Positions 1 through 5,930 of a DNA stretch of 5,930 bases are shown here, in pieces. The notes under the pieces were generated by a model. It ran no database searches, was not told the DNA's origin, and saw only the letters and a program-made list of their open reading frames with translations. Made by a program: the position numbers and the translations under genes. The DNA lies in NCBI GenBank assembly GCA_900552145.1, contig URYW01000102.1, positions 1-5,930 on the forward strand, read 5' to 3'. The DNA comes from an uncultured Collinsella sp. (GTDB lineage: Bacteria; Actinomycetota; Coriobacteriia; Coriobacteriales; Coriobacteriaceae). Each line of letters begins with the position of its first letter. Positions within the stretch are counted from its first letter, which is position 1.

Positions 1-204
1 CATGATCTGCTCGTGATTGCCGTTGAGCACGCGGGCGTTGGGCAGCGAGCGCACGAGCTTAATAACACCGCCCGGATCGGGCCCGCGATCGATCATGTCG
101 CCCAGCACGTACAGTGTGTCGTCGGACGTCAACGAGATCTTAGACAGGGCCTCGTCAAGCGCACGCACGTGCCCGTGAGCGTCAGATGTCACATAGATCG
201 CCAT
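1..204 (-). CDS. Metallophosphoesterase / PPP-family Ser/Thr protein phosphatase, N-terminal 68 codons (runs off the left edge)
   Basis: The reverse strand from ATG at 204 stays open to base 1, giving 68 residues with the gene continuing beyond the window. Three metal-binding motifs of the PPP-type calcineurin-like phosphoesterases appear in order with normal spacing: SDAHGH at residues 7-12 (usual form GDxHG), GDMIDRG at 35-41, and NGNHE at 61-65. These residues bind the dinuclear metal centre that hydrolyses phosphoester bonds. The family includes bacterial Ser/Thr protein phosphatases (PrpA/PrpB type) and ApaH-like dinucleotide hydrolases, and this fragment cannot separate them. The first motif has Ser where Gly is usual and Ala before the His, a variation common in bacterial members. 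No signal peptide is seen, so a cytoplasmic enzyme is expected. The start is supported by AAGGAG nine bases upstream. It is divergent from the antiporter gene, and nothing links the two functionally. Confidence 0.92.
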   Translation of the reverse strand, partial: MAIYVTSDAHGHVRALDEALSKISLTSDDTLYVLGDMIDRGPDPGGVIKLVRSLPNARVLNGNHEQIM

Positions 205-213
205 GGTACGCCT

Positions 214-219
214 CTCCTT
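214..219 (-). promoter_or_regulatory. Ribosome binding site of the phosphatase gene
   Basis: The reverse strand reads AAGGAG here, nine bases before the ATG at 204. It fixes the start of the phosphatase fragment, and the SDAHG motif follows six residues later, as expected for this family's N-terminus. Confidence 0.7.
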
Positions 220-251
220 GCATTGCGGCCGAAGCCCGGTGCCGCAACTAA

Positions 252-342
252 AACTTCAAGTTGAACTTAAACGTTACCCATTGTACTCCGTTGCAATAAA
301 GCTGGAAAGGGTTTCCGAGCAGAGGCAAAGACGGCAGCCGTC
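252..342. repeat. Cluster of short palindromes in the divergent intergenic region (205-457)
   Basis: The spacer between the phosphatase and antiporter genes has no credible gene. It holds three short inverted repeats. The first is AACTT-c-AAGTT (252-262), overlapping AAGTT-g-AACTT (258-268). The second is GGAAA-ggg-TTTCC (304-316), overlapping the candidate -35 box of the phosphatase promoter. The third is GACGGC-a-GCCGTC (330-342), a perfect 6+1+6 palindrome. Such sites can be operators for dimeric regulators, but none matches an operator I can name and short palindromes also arise by chance. On the plus strand I found no convincing promoter for the antiporter. TACAAA at 398-403 is a possible -10 without a good -35. 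Confidence 0.35.
280..308 (-). promoter_or_regulatory. Candidate sigma-70-like promoter for the phosphatase gene
   Basis: On the reverse strand, TTTCCA (303-308, four of six matches to TTGACA) is followed after exactly 17 bases by TACAAT (280-285, five of six matches to TATAAT). A transcript would start near 273, leaving a leader of about 70 bases before the ATG at 204. The -35 box lies within the GGAAA-ggg-TTTCC inverted repeat (304-316). The call rests on consensus matching only. Confidence 0.45.
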
Positions 343-440
343 TATGACGATATCGCGCACGCCCGCAATCCAACCCCATAAACCCACCATCTTTGGGTAC
401 AAATAACCGCAGACAACTGACCGTGCCACGCCAACCACCC

Positions 441-445
441 AGGAG
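441..445 (+). promoter_or_regulatory. Ribosome binding site of the antiporter gene, with long spacing
   Basis: AGGAG lies 12 bases before the ATG at 458, longer than the usual 5-9. No better in-frame start is visible: there is no ATG, GTG or TTG just upstream, and the first membrane helix begins directly after this Met. The start is therefore kept, and translation may be moderate. Confidence 0.6.
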
Positions 446-457
446 CGGACACCATCT

Positions 458-2059
458 ATGAACCAGATCCTTCTCTTTATCGGCCTCGTCATTATTTTGT
501 GCCTGACCATCAAACCCGTCGGCAAAAAACTCCCCTTCCCCACCCTGCTCATCTTTATCGCGCTCGGCATGCTGTTGGGTGTCAACGGCCCGACGCATAT
601 CGACTTTAGCGACTACGCACTCACCGAAACCGTCTGCAGCACGGCGCTGCTGTTCATCATGTTCTACGGCGGCTTTAACACCAATATCGACCGCGCCAAG
701 CCCGTCGCCGTGCCCGCGGTGCTGCTGAGCACGCTCGGCGTCGTCATCACCGCAGGCATCACCGGCGTGTTCGCACACTTCGTGCTGGGCATCGACAGGA
801 TCGGCGGCCTGCTGCTGGGATCAGTCGTGGCATCCACCGACGCGGCCAGCGTCTTTAGCGTGCTGCGCGAGCACAGCCTGTCGCTGAGGGGCGGAACCGA
901 CTCGCTGCTCGAGGTCGAATCGGGTTCCAACGACCCCGTCGCCTACATGCTCACCGCCGTGCTCGCCACACTCGCAGCCGGCGGCGACATTAACATCCCC
1001 GTGCTGCTGGCCAAGCAGATCATCCTAGGCGTGGGGCTGGGCCTTGCCATCGGTTGGACATCCAGCCGCCTGATTGAACGCGCACACGCAACGGCCGAGG
1101 GCGCGCAGACTATCTTTTTGTTCGCCGTGGCGATCATCGCCTACGCGCTGCCGAGCTACCTGGGTGGCAACGGCTTTTTGGCCGTGTACCTGGCCGGCAT
1201 TGTGCTGGGCGCGAGCGACATCACCGGCAAGGTCGAGATGGCGCACTTCTTTGACACCCTCACCGAGATGGCCGAGATGACGATCTTCTTCTTGCTCGGC
1301 CTGCTCGTAACGCCCGCACGCCTGCCGCAGATGCTGCTGCCGGGCCTGGCGCTCATGGCGTTTATGCTCTTCGTGAGCCGCCCCATCGCCGTCGGCGTAC
1401 TCCTGGCGTCCTTTAAGACGAACCCCCGCCAGGTCGCGCTCGTAAGCTGGGCGGGCCTGCGCGGAGCAGCTTCGGTCGTCTTTAGTCTCTTTGCCGTGGT
1501 GGCCGGCGTTCCCGGCGGACACGACCTATTTGACCTGGTGTTTGTGATTGCCGTGTCGAGCATTGTGGTGCAGGGCTCGCTGCTGCCGGCGGTGGCAAAG
1601 AAGCTCGACATGATCGACGCGGAAGGCGACGTGCGCCGTACGTTTAACGATTACCGCGACGAGGACGGCATGTCGTTCGTCAAGCTCAAGGTGGGCGCTG
1701 GCCATCCGTTTGCCGGGCGCTCGCTCGCCGATATTGGCAGCGCGACGGACATGCTCGTGGTCCTGGTGCTGCGCGACGGTGCGCATCCGGTACTGCCCAA
1801 TGGCGACACCGTGATCCAGGAAGGCGATCTGCTGGTGATGGCAGCCCCAACGTTCGAAGAGCGTGCCGAGGTTACGCTGCGCGAGGTCACCGTGACGCCC
1901 CACGGTCGCCTGGCCGGTCAGCGCCTACGCGACGTGCCGCAGGGCAAGCACCCGTTTATTGTGGTGATGCTCAAGCGCGAAGGCCAGACGATCATCCCCG
2001 ATGGCAACACCCTAATATATGCCGGCGACGAAGCCGTCATCGCCACACTGGCGTCGTAG
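458..2059 (+). CDS. CPA1-family K+(Na+)/H+ antiporter with two C-terminal RCK_C domains (NhaP2/CvrA-like)
   Basis: This 533-aa integral membrane protein is expected to exchange cytoplasmic K+ or Na+ for external protons, for pH and cell-volume control. Residues 1-380 form the Na_H_Exchanger domain, with hydrophobic helices starting at residue 2. Diagnostic CPA1 features are visible: STDAA at 126-130, ESGSNDP at 154-160 with the Asn158-Asp159 ion-binding pair, and SWAGLRGAAS at 330-339 with the conserved Arg335. The cytoplasmic tail contains two RCK_C (TrkA_C) domains in tandem, about 405-465 and 474-531. They are recognisable as repeats of each other (LPNGDTVIQEGDLLVMA against IPDGNTLIYAGDEAVIA). 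RCK_C domains gate transporters and in some Gram-positive bacteria bind c-di-AMP; ligand binding here is inferred only. E. coli NhaP2 (CvrA) has the same exchanger-plus-TrkA_C plan. Substrate preference cannot be read from the sequence. The gene seems monocistronic and converges on the hairpin at 2060-2155. Confidence 0.95.
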   Translation: MNQILLFIGLVIILCLTIKPVGKKLPFPTLLIFIALGMLLGVNGPTHIDFSDYALTETVCSTALLFIMFYGGFNTNIDRAKPVAVPAVLLSTLGVVITAGITGVFAHFVLGIDRIGGLLLGSVVASTDAASVFSVLREHSLSLRGGTDSLLEVESGSNDPVAYMLTAVLATLAAGGDINIPVLLAKQIILGVGLGLAIGWTSSRLIERAHATAEGAQTIFLFAVAIIAYALPSYLGGNGFLAVYLAGIVLGASDITGKVEMAHFFDTLTEMAEMTIFFLLGLLVTPARLPQMLLPGLALMAFMLFVSRPIAVGVLLASFKTNPRQVALVSWAGLRGAASVVFSLFAVVAGVPGGHDLFDLVFVIAVSSIVVQGSLLPAVAKKLDMIDAEGDVRRTFNDYRDEDGMSFVKLKVGAGHPFAGRSLADIGSATDMLVVLVLRDGAHPVLPNGDTVIQEGDLLVMAAPTFEERAEVTLREVTVTPHGRLAGQRLRDVPQGKHPFIVVMLKREGQTIIPDGNTLIYAGDEAVIATLAS

Positions 2060-2155
2060 CCATCCCCACCCATAAGTTGCGGAGAAATAGGGACTGAATA
2101 GGCCTTTTAGCAGCCTAAACGGTCCCTATTTCGCCGCAACTTATTGAGGGGATGG
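2060..2155. repeat. Long near-perfect palindrome (giant hairpin) between convergent genes
   Basis: The main arms are 2072-2094 and 2122-2144: 22 of 23 positions pair, and the only mismatch is A2083 against G2133. Inside, on the same axis (centre 2108), G2096 pairs with C2120 and TAGGC (2099-2103) pairs with GCCTA (2113-2117), leaving a 9-base loop. Outside, CCATCCCC (2060-2067) pairs with GGGGATGG (2148-2155) across a small asymmetric bulge. The element begins at the base after the antiporter TAG and ends 19 bases before the stop of the small minus-strand gene. Neither side has the T-run of an intrinsic terminator, although such a stem could slow polymerase or protect both 3' ends. Its size and symmetry suit a dispersed palindromic repeat (REP- or MITE-like). 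I see no transposase and no clear target duplication. Confidence 0.85.
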
Positions 2156-2174
2156 GGTTGAAGCTCAATCGCGG

Positions 2175-2396
2175 CTACCAGTCCTCGTCCGTGTCATAGC
2201 CGTCGCCCTCATCGTCGACGGCAAAGTCGCGGAGGTCGAGGCCTTCGCGTTCGGCTCGGGCTAGGAGCTCTTGGGGCGACTCGTCCTCGATATCCATCAC
2301 GTCGAGCATGGCAGCGGGAAAGCCCACGCCAGCCGCGCTCCCCGCGTAGTCGAGCAAGCCCTCGCGCAGCTGGTCTACATCGACTTCGATTTTCAT
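2175..2396 (-). CDS. Small, highly acidic hypothetical protein (73 aa), last gene of the brxL operon
   Basis: The preferred start is the ATG at 2396, with GGGAGG seven bases upstream. An in-frame TTG at 2414 would place that GGGAGG inside the coding region and is unlikely. The product is soluble with no membrane segment or Cys. It has 23 Asp/Glu against 5 Lys/Arg, a net charge near -18. The order is a short MKIEVDVDQL start, a Gly/Ala-rich stretch around residues 18-30 (GSAAGVGFPAAM), a segment DESPQELLARAEREGLDL at 38-55, and an acidic tail DDEGDGYDTDEDW. The middle resembles small uncharacterised proteins I have the impression of seeing in gut Firmicutes and Coriobacteriia, but I cannot name the family. 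It starts 27 bases after the 454-aa gene ends, so the two are probably cotranscribed. A DNA mimic, an adaptor for the neighbouring proteins or a regulator are all guesses. Confidence 0.85.
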   Translation of the reverse strand: MKIEVDVDQLREGLLDYAGSAAGVGFPAAMLDVMDIEDESPQELLARAEREGLDLRDFAVDDEGDGYDTDEDW

Positions 2397-2403
2397 GGTG
2401 AAA

Positions 2404-2409
2404 CCTCCC
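2404..2409 (-). promoter_or_regulatory. Ribosome binding site that decides the start of the 73-aa gene
   Basis: The reverse strand reads GGGAGG seven bases before the ATG at 2396. It lies in the 27-base gap after the TAA of the upstream gene and argues against the earlier TTG start at 2414. Confidence 0.75.
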
Positions 2410-2423
2410 GCCAAACCAAGCCC

Positions 2424-3788
2424 TTACTCGTCAGCGCCAAGCACTTCCACGGCAGCAACAAAAGCTGCCACCTGCTTATCGTCCATCCGCGTGGCCAGGC
2501 GCCCCACGGGCTCGTCGTAGGCATACTGAACCTTATCGATAAAGCAATCCCAGGCACGCTCGTCCACACGCACGGCGGCCTCGCAATATTGGCTGAGCTT
2601 TTTGAGTCCATACCAAAACGCATTCTCATGGCGCGCGGGCTCCTCATCCAGCACACCATCGTAGCGACGCCCATTAAACTCACGCATGCGCGCCACGGCA
2701 ACCTCGAGCGAGTCGCCGCCCTCGGCCGAAGCCTCATCAACAAGCTCGGGAATCGGAACCTCGCGCCGAACATCATGCCTGGTAGCGCCGTCGTACTCGC
2801 CCACCAACACATCTTCGTCAAGCCGAGAATCATAGTCGAAATAACTACTGCCCTGGCAAATCCCATGCGGCGAGCCAGAGCCAAACGCAGAGAACAACCC
2901 GCCGTCGGCAACACCACGACGGTAGGTCTCAAACGACTTCTTAACCTGAGCAAGCAACTCGGAAAGCTCCCCGGCATCACACGCCGTCTCGCACGTAACG
3001 CACGCAGGCTCGGGCAACGATACCGGCCGCACCGTGCTCCCCGCGACGCGGGCGGCACGCTCGGCCCGATACGCCTGCGCCGCCAAGCGCGCTCGCTGCG
3101 CAGCGCCGCGCACGTTAGTAAGCTCACGCTCCAGCGCCACATCACCAGCAACATCGCCAGCCAAATCACCCGTAAAACCATCAGCGTGCTGCGGCCCAGT
3201 CGCGCTCAGCTCGGACTCAAACGTCGCTGCGATCATGCCCGCAAGGTCCGTTGCGTCGGCGGCACAACGAAGTTGCTCCAGCTGCGTGCACAGCAGGTCG
3301 GCATCCAAAGGCGCGGCATCCACAACGCGCACGTCACTCAGACGTGCCACGTCCTGCAACACCAAAGCCCCCGCGGCATCGTACGCCGCGCGAGCCCTGT
3401 CCGCCGTATTGGCACGCAGCTTTACCTCGATAAACGCAAGCGTCTGCTCCAGGCGCGCCAGCAACTCGGCCTTGTCCTCCATGCGCAAAAAGGCAGCATA
3501 GCGGCGCTCCATCTGCAGCGGACCGACAATGCCCACCTGTTTGCGAGCGCGCGCAAGCGCAGCACTCTCAACACGGCGAATATACCCGTCAACAGCCCGC
3601 ACGGCAGACTCGCGCGCAGCGTGCTCAGCAGCCTCAACGCCCCTAAGCACGCCCAGCAGCTCGCGGGAGCGCGCCCTGCGTACCAGTTCACCGCGATCGT
3701 ACTGCTCAAGCGCCGTCTGACGCTTGGCTACCGACTCAAAGCCAAACAGCTCGTCGAGCAGCTCGCCGACAGAACGCTCGCCCGCCAT
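2424..3788 (-). CDS. Hypothetical protein (454 aa), cotranscribed with brxL
   Basis: I do not recognise the family. It is soluble, with no signal peptide or membrane helix. Residues 1-250 are predicted by eye to be mostly helical and rich in Ala, Arg and Glu, with a heptad-like stretch around 100-125 that may form a coiled coil. A short Gly-Asp repeat (GDLAGDVAGDVA) lies at 207-218. Residues 255-275 hold a Pro/Cys-rich linker with C263, C266 and C270, too few to claim a zinc site. The C-terminal part (276-454) is less biased and looks more like a folded domain, with aromatic-rich segments such as SSYFDYDSRLDED (314-326) and ENAFWYGLKKL (388-398). The start is secure: ATG at 3788 has AGGAGG seven bases upstream and an in-frame TGA (3801-3803) just before that. 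It begins 75 bases after brxL, with no terminator between, and is followed after 27 bases by the 73-aa gene. A role as a BrxL partner is inferred only from position. Confidence 0.9.
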   Translation of the reverse strand: MAGERSVGELLDELFGFESVAKRQTALEQYDRGELVRRARSRELLGVLRGVEAAEHAARESAVRAVDGYIRRVESAALARARKQVGIVGPLQMERRYAAFLRMEDKAELLARLEQTLAFIEVKLRANTADRARAAYDAAGALVLQDVARLSDVRVVDAAPLDADLLCTQLEQLRCAADATDLAGMIAATFESELSATGPQHADGFTGDLAGDVAGDVALERELTNVRGAAQRARLAAQAYRAERAARVAGSTVRPVSLPEPACVTCETACDAGELSELLAQVKKSFETYRRGVADGGLFSAFGSGSPHGICQGSSYFDYDSRLDEDVLVGEYDGATRHDVRREVPIPELVDEASAEGGDSLEVAVARMREFNGRRYDGVLDEEPARHENAFWYGLKKLSQYCEAAVRVDERAWDCFIDKVQYAYDEPVGRLATRMDDKQVAAFVAAVEVLGADE

Positions 3789-3795
3789 GGCAAGG

Positions 3796-3801
3796 CCTCC
3801 T
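3796..3801 (-). promoter_or_regulatory. Strong ribosome binding site of the 454-aa gene
   Basis: The reverse strand reads a perfect AGGAGG seven bases before the ATG at 3788. The rest of the 75-base gap after brxL (3789-3863) is GC-rich and has no terminator-like hairpin with a T-run and no evident promoter. This favours cotranscription with brxL. Confidence 0.8.
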
Positions 3802-3863
3802 CACGCACTACGCACCAACACGCCCGCGGACCCACGCGCACGCAAGCCCGCTCGCCCGCACTT

Positions 3864-5930
3864 CTACAGATCCAGCGCCTTCTTCGCGGCATCAACCGGG
3901 TCACCATCCATGTAGAACACCGGACTCAGTCCCGAAATAATCTCGGACGAAACACTCTGCAAGCCCGCGATGGCGCTCAGCGGCAAAATCACGCGCTTGG
4001 CGCCGGCGTTTTTGGCCACGCGCATAATGTCCTCGAGCCCTCGGATCTCGTCCATAGAACCCGACATGCGCAAGATTCCCGGAATCGCCAGCGCGGGCAT
4101 CACCGGGCGGTTGCACGCCGCAGAGCAAAGGCCCACAAACTCGGCGAGCGAAACTTCCTCGGACAGGCCCTTGCTCTGCAGGTCGTTGTAGAACAGCAAA
4201 TAATCCTTGGAGCCAATGTGCATGCCCGGCGCCACGCGGTTCGCTAGGTTCACAAAGTTGTCGAACGCGGCTTCCAGCGTATCGCGCACCGGCTTGTTAA
4301 AGGCCACGCCCTCGTGCTTAAACTTGCACTCGCCGGCAACGGCCTTATTCTCCAGCTTGTACACGGCAACCTCGCCGCCCTGCGACCTGCCCACGCCAAA
4401 CACGTGGCCGGACAGCAGCGGCCCGTCGGGAATCAGCGTGTCCTCGGACTGCTCGGGCACGCGCACCACGTGCACGTCCTGCGGGTTGTCGGCATCCATA
4501 TAGCCCAGGTTGACGTCGATAAACTCGACGCCCGCCATAATCTTGAGCTGCTCCTTTACGCGGCGACGGCCCTCGATGGCGTAATCCAACAGCCAGCGCA
4601 CGTCGTCCTTGTCCATGGCCTCGTCGGGGAACAGCAGCTTGGCCAGGCCGCTAAAGGTCTTGCGCACGGCGATCTCATCGCGCTTGTTAAAGTCGCTGTT
4701 AAAGCGGAAGTAGCGGTCGATATGGTGTGTAAAGTCCTTGCGGCGCATCTCCTTGCAAAACTCCGACAGGCAGTCGGTGATCAGGCCATAATGCCCGGTC
4801 AGCAGGCTCGAACGCATCTTGGGAATCTCCCAGCCCGGCAGGTAATAGTGGATACGGTCGAAGAAGGCCGAATCGTTGTTGAACTCCGGCGGGAACGGGT
4901 CAAACAGGTGCGTGGTCTTAAGGACATTTTGCACGGTGTCGTTGATGTTGCCCTCAAAGACCATGGAGGCATCGGCGTTGATCTGGTCGCGGCCGCGCGC
5001 GTAGCTGCCACTCGCCATGTAGTCCTTCATGATCTGCACGGCATTGGTGTCCTTAAAGCGCATGCCGGCGACCTCGTCGAACGTCACGCAATCCCAATGG
5101 CCCACCAAGCCCACGCGATCGGCGCGCATGGAGTTCATGCGGCCGAACAGGTTGGCCGTGGTGGTCTGGCCGCCCGAAAGCAAGATGGCGTATGGCGAGA
5201 CCTCTTTGTAGATATGGCTCTTGCCGGTGCCGCGGGGACCCAACTCGCACAGGTTGTAGTTGCGCTCGATGAGCGGCACCATACGCTCGATAAAGTGCAG
5301 GCGCTCTTTCTCCGAAAGCTCGCTGGACTCATAGCCGGCAGAGCGCAGCAGCATATTGAGCCACTCGTCGCGCGTAAAGTACTGGCGCTCGTCAATCATG
5401 GCATCCAGGTCCAGATTGGGCATCTGAATGGGCGTGAGCGACGCCACGCTAAACGGAGAGTCCTCGGGTCCGCGCTTTTTGCGCTTGGCCTTGGAGCGGC
5501 GCGGCGCATCGTCGCCAAAGACCTCCATGCCAAACTCGTCTTCCTCATCCACGGGATGACGATACTCGATGCTCATAATGCACCAAATGCCACCCTGCAG
5601 AATCTTAGAATAGTCGCGCACGTACTCGGCCGGCATCACAAACGGCTCGATGGTCAGGTTGGCAAACGACGCCACGTAGATATCTTTGTACTCGTCGAGC
5701 TTGGCCGTCACCTTGTCGATGATGGTAAAACGACCCAACTCGCGGATCTTGGACTTAATGCGCTCGGACTCGTCGGGACGCACGTAGTTATCAGTGAGGA
5801 TCCTGCGAATGCGGTCCAAACCCTCTGCCACGGCATCCTCGTCGTCGGTTGAGCAGTACATGCCCAGCAGGTACTCCAGCACAAAGGTGGGCACGTTGGC
5901 GCCGCGCTTCATAAGGGCCGTCAGGTCCTT
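3864..5930 (-). CDS. brxL: BREX system AAA+/Lon-like protein BrxL (N-terminus beyond the right edge)
   Basis: 688 codons are present. The frame continues through the window edge, and the Met at 5912 is internal: the residues before it, KDLTAL, fit the conserved family N-terminus, so perhaps 20 residues are missing. BrxL is the BREX phage-restriction factor. Characterised BrxL is a chambered, ATP-dependent DNA-binding assembly structurally related to MCM helicases. Counting the first visible residue as 1, the N-terminal DNA-binding region (VPTFVLEYLLG, NYVRPDESERIKSKIRE) is followed by an acidic then Lys/Arg-rich linker near 130-155. The AAA+ domain follows, with Walker A GPRGTGKS (231-238, Lys237), Walker B CVTFDE (281-286), sensor-1 FEGNIN with Asn328, and a probable arginine finger in FDRIH (Arg359). 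The C-terminal Lon-like domain keeps Ser590 in GLSEEVSLA, but Glu633 stands where Lon has its catalytic Lys, so proteolysis is doubtful. It is the first gene visible in the operon, and its promoter lies outside. Confidence 0.95.
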   Translation of the reverse strand, partial: KDLTALMKRGANVPTFVLEYLLGMYCSTDDEDAVAEGLDRIRRILTDNYVRPDESERIKSKIRELGRFTIIDKVTAKLDEYKDIYVASFANLTIEPFVMPAEYVRDYSKILQGGIWCIMSIEYRHPVDEEDEFGMEVFGDDAPRRSKAKRKKRGPEDSPFSVASLTPIQMPNLDLDAMIDERQYFTRDEWLNMLLRSAGYESSELSEKERLHFIERMVPLIERNYNLCELGPRGTGKSHIYKEVSPYAILLSGGQTTTANLFGRMNSMRADRVGLVGHWDCVTFDEVAGMRFKDTNAVQIMKDYMASGSYARGRDQINADASMVFEGNINDTVQNVLKTTHLFDPFPPEFNNDSAFFDRIHYYLPGWEIPKMRSSLLTGHYGLITDCLSEFCKEMRRKDFTHHIDRYFRFNSDFNKRDEIAVRKTFSGLAKLLFPDEAMDKDDVRWLLDYAIEGRRRVKEQLKIMAGVEFIDVNLGYMDADNPQDVHVVRVPEQSEDTLIPDGPLLSGHVFGVGRSQGGEVAVYKLENKAVAGECKFKHEGVAFNKPVRDTLEAAFDNFVNLANRVAPGMHIGSKDYLLFYNDLQSKGLSEEVSLAEFVGLCSAACNRPVMPALAIPGILRMSGSMDEIRGLEDIMRVAKNAGAKRVILPLSAIAGLQSVSSEIISGLSPVFYMDGDPVDAAKKALDL

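Noticed and set aside
248..778. A 176-codon minus-strand frame overlapping the start of the antiporter
   Set aside because: It crosses the divergent spacer and the clearly coding antiporter N-terminus. Its product is a low-complexity mixture with no family features.
2060..2155. Classical intrinsic terminator
   Set aside because: The stem is much longer than usual and no T-run follows on either strand. A role in ending transcription is possible but is not shown by the sequence.
2397..2414. TTG at 2414 as the start of the small gene (79 aa)
   Set aside because: It would put the GGGAGG site inside the coding region, whereas the ATG at 2396 has that site at ideal spacing.
3137..3172. Short tandem repeat encoding Gly-Asp units as a CRISPR or phase-variable repeat
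   Set aside because: Only about three imperfect units of 12 bases inside a coding frame, with no spacers. It is an amino-acid repeat.
3801..3866. Readthrough fusion of BrxL into the 454-aa protein, since both genes share a phase
   Set aside because: After the brxL TAG there is a second in-frame stop, TGA at 3801-3803, and the downstream gene has its own perfect AGGAGG.
2271..4247. A 658-codon open frame on the plus strand opposite the operon
   Set aside because: It is codon-aligned with the three minus-strand genes, which share one phase. A stop here needs a TTA, CTA or TCA codon in the sense genes, and these are rare in this GC-rich sequence. The translation is rich in Arg and His, has no motifs, and crosses gene borders.
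4314..5852. A 512-codon open frame on the plus strand inside brxL
   Set aside because: Same cause: an exact antisense shadow of brxL, whose own frame carries all the AAA+ motifs.

Overview
The window is GC-rich (about 60% by eye) with dense genes, mostly strong GGAGG-type ribosome binding sites, and few TTA, CTA or TCA codons. Together with the protein styles this suggests a gut actinomycete of the Coriobacteriia, for example a Collinsella relative. That assignment is an impression from the sequence, not a proof.

Left part (1-2059). A metallophosphoesterase gene of the PPP type runs leftwards out of the window (1-204, minus strand; its first 68 codons are present). It is divergent from a complete CPA1-type cation/proton antiporter gene (458-2059, plus strand) that resembles NhaP2/CvrA and carries two C-terminal RCK_C (TrkA_C) domains. 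The 253-bp divergent spacer holds a reasonable sigma-70-like promoter for the phosphatase and several small palindromes. These look like ordinary chromosomal genes.

Boundary (2060-2174). The antiporter and the minus-strand operon converge on a very long, almost perfect hairpin. It has a 23-bp main stem with one mismatch, an inner 5-bp stem on the same axis and an outer 8-bp stem. It starts at the base after the antiporter stop codon. It has no U-tract, so it looks more like a dispersed palindromic repeat than a simple terminator.

Right part (2175-5930). A minus-strand operon is read from the right edge in the order brxL, a 454-aa gene, a 73-aa gene. BrxL is the AAA+/Lon-like restriction factor of BREX phage-exclusion systems. 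Its AAA+ motifs are intact, but its Lon-like domain appears to have lost the catalytic lysine. The 454-aa and 73-aa products are not recognised. The first is a soluble, helical, Ala/Arg/Glu-rich protein and the second is very acidic. Tight spacing and strong ribosome binding sites suggest that all three are made together. The window cannot show whether other BREX genes (brxC, pglX, pglZ) lie beyond 5930. The operon may be the 3' end of a BREX locus with two extra genes, or a separate BrxL-centred system. It is the part most likely to be new.
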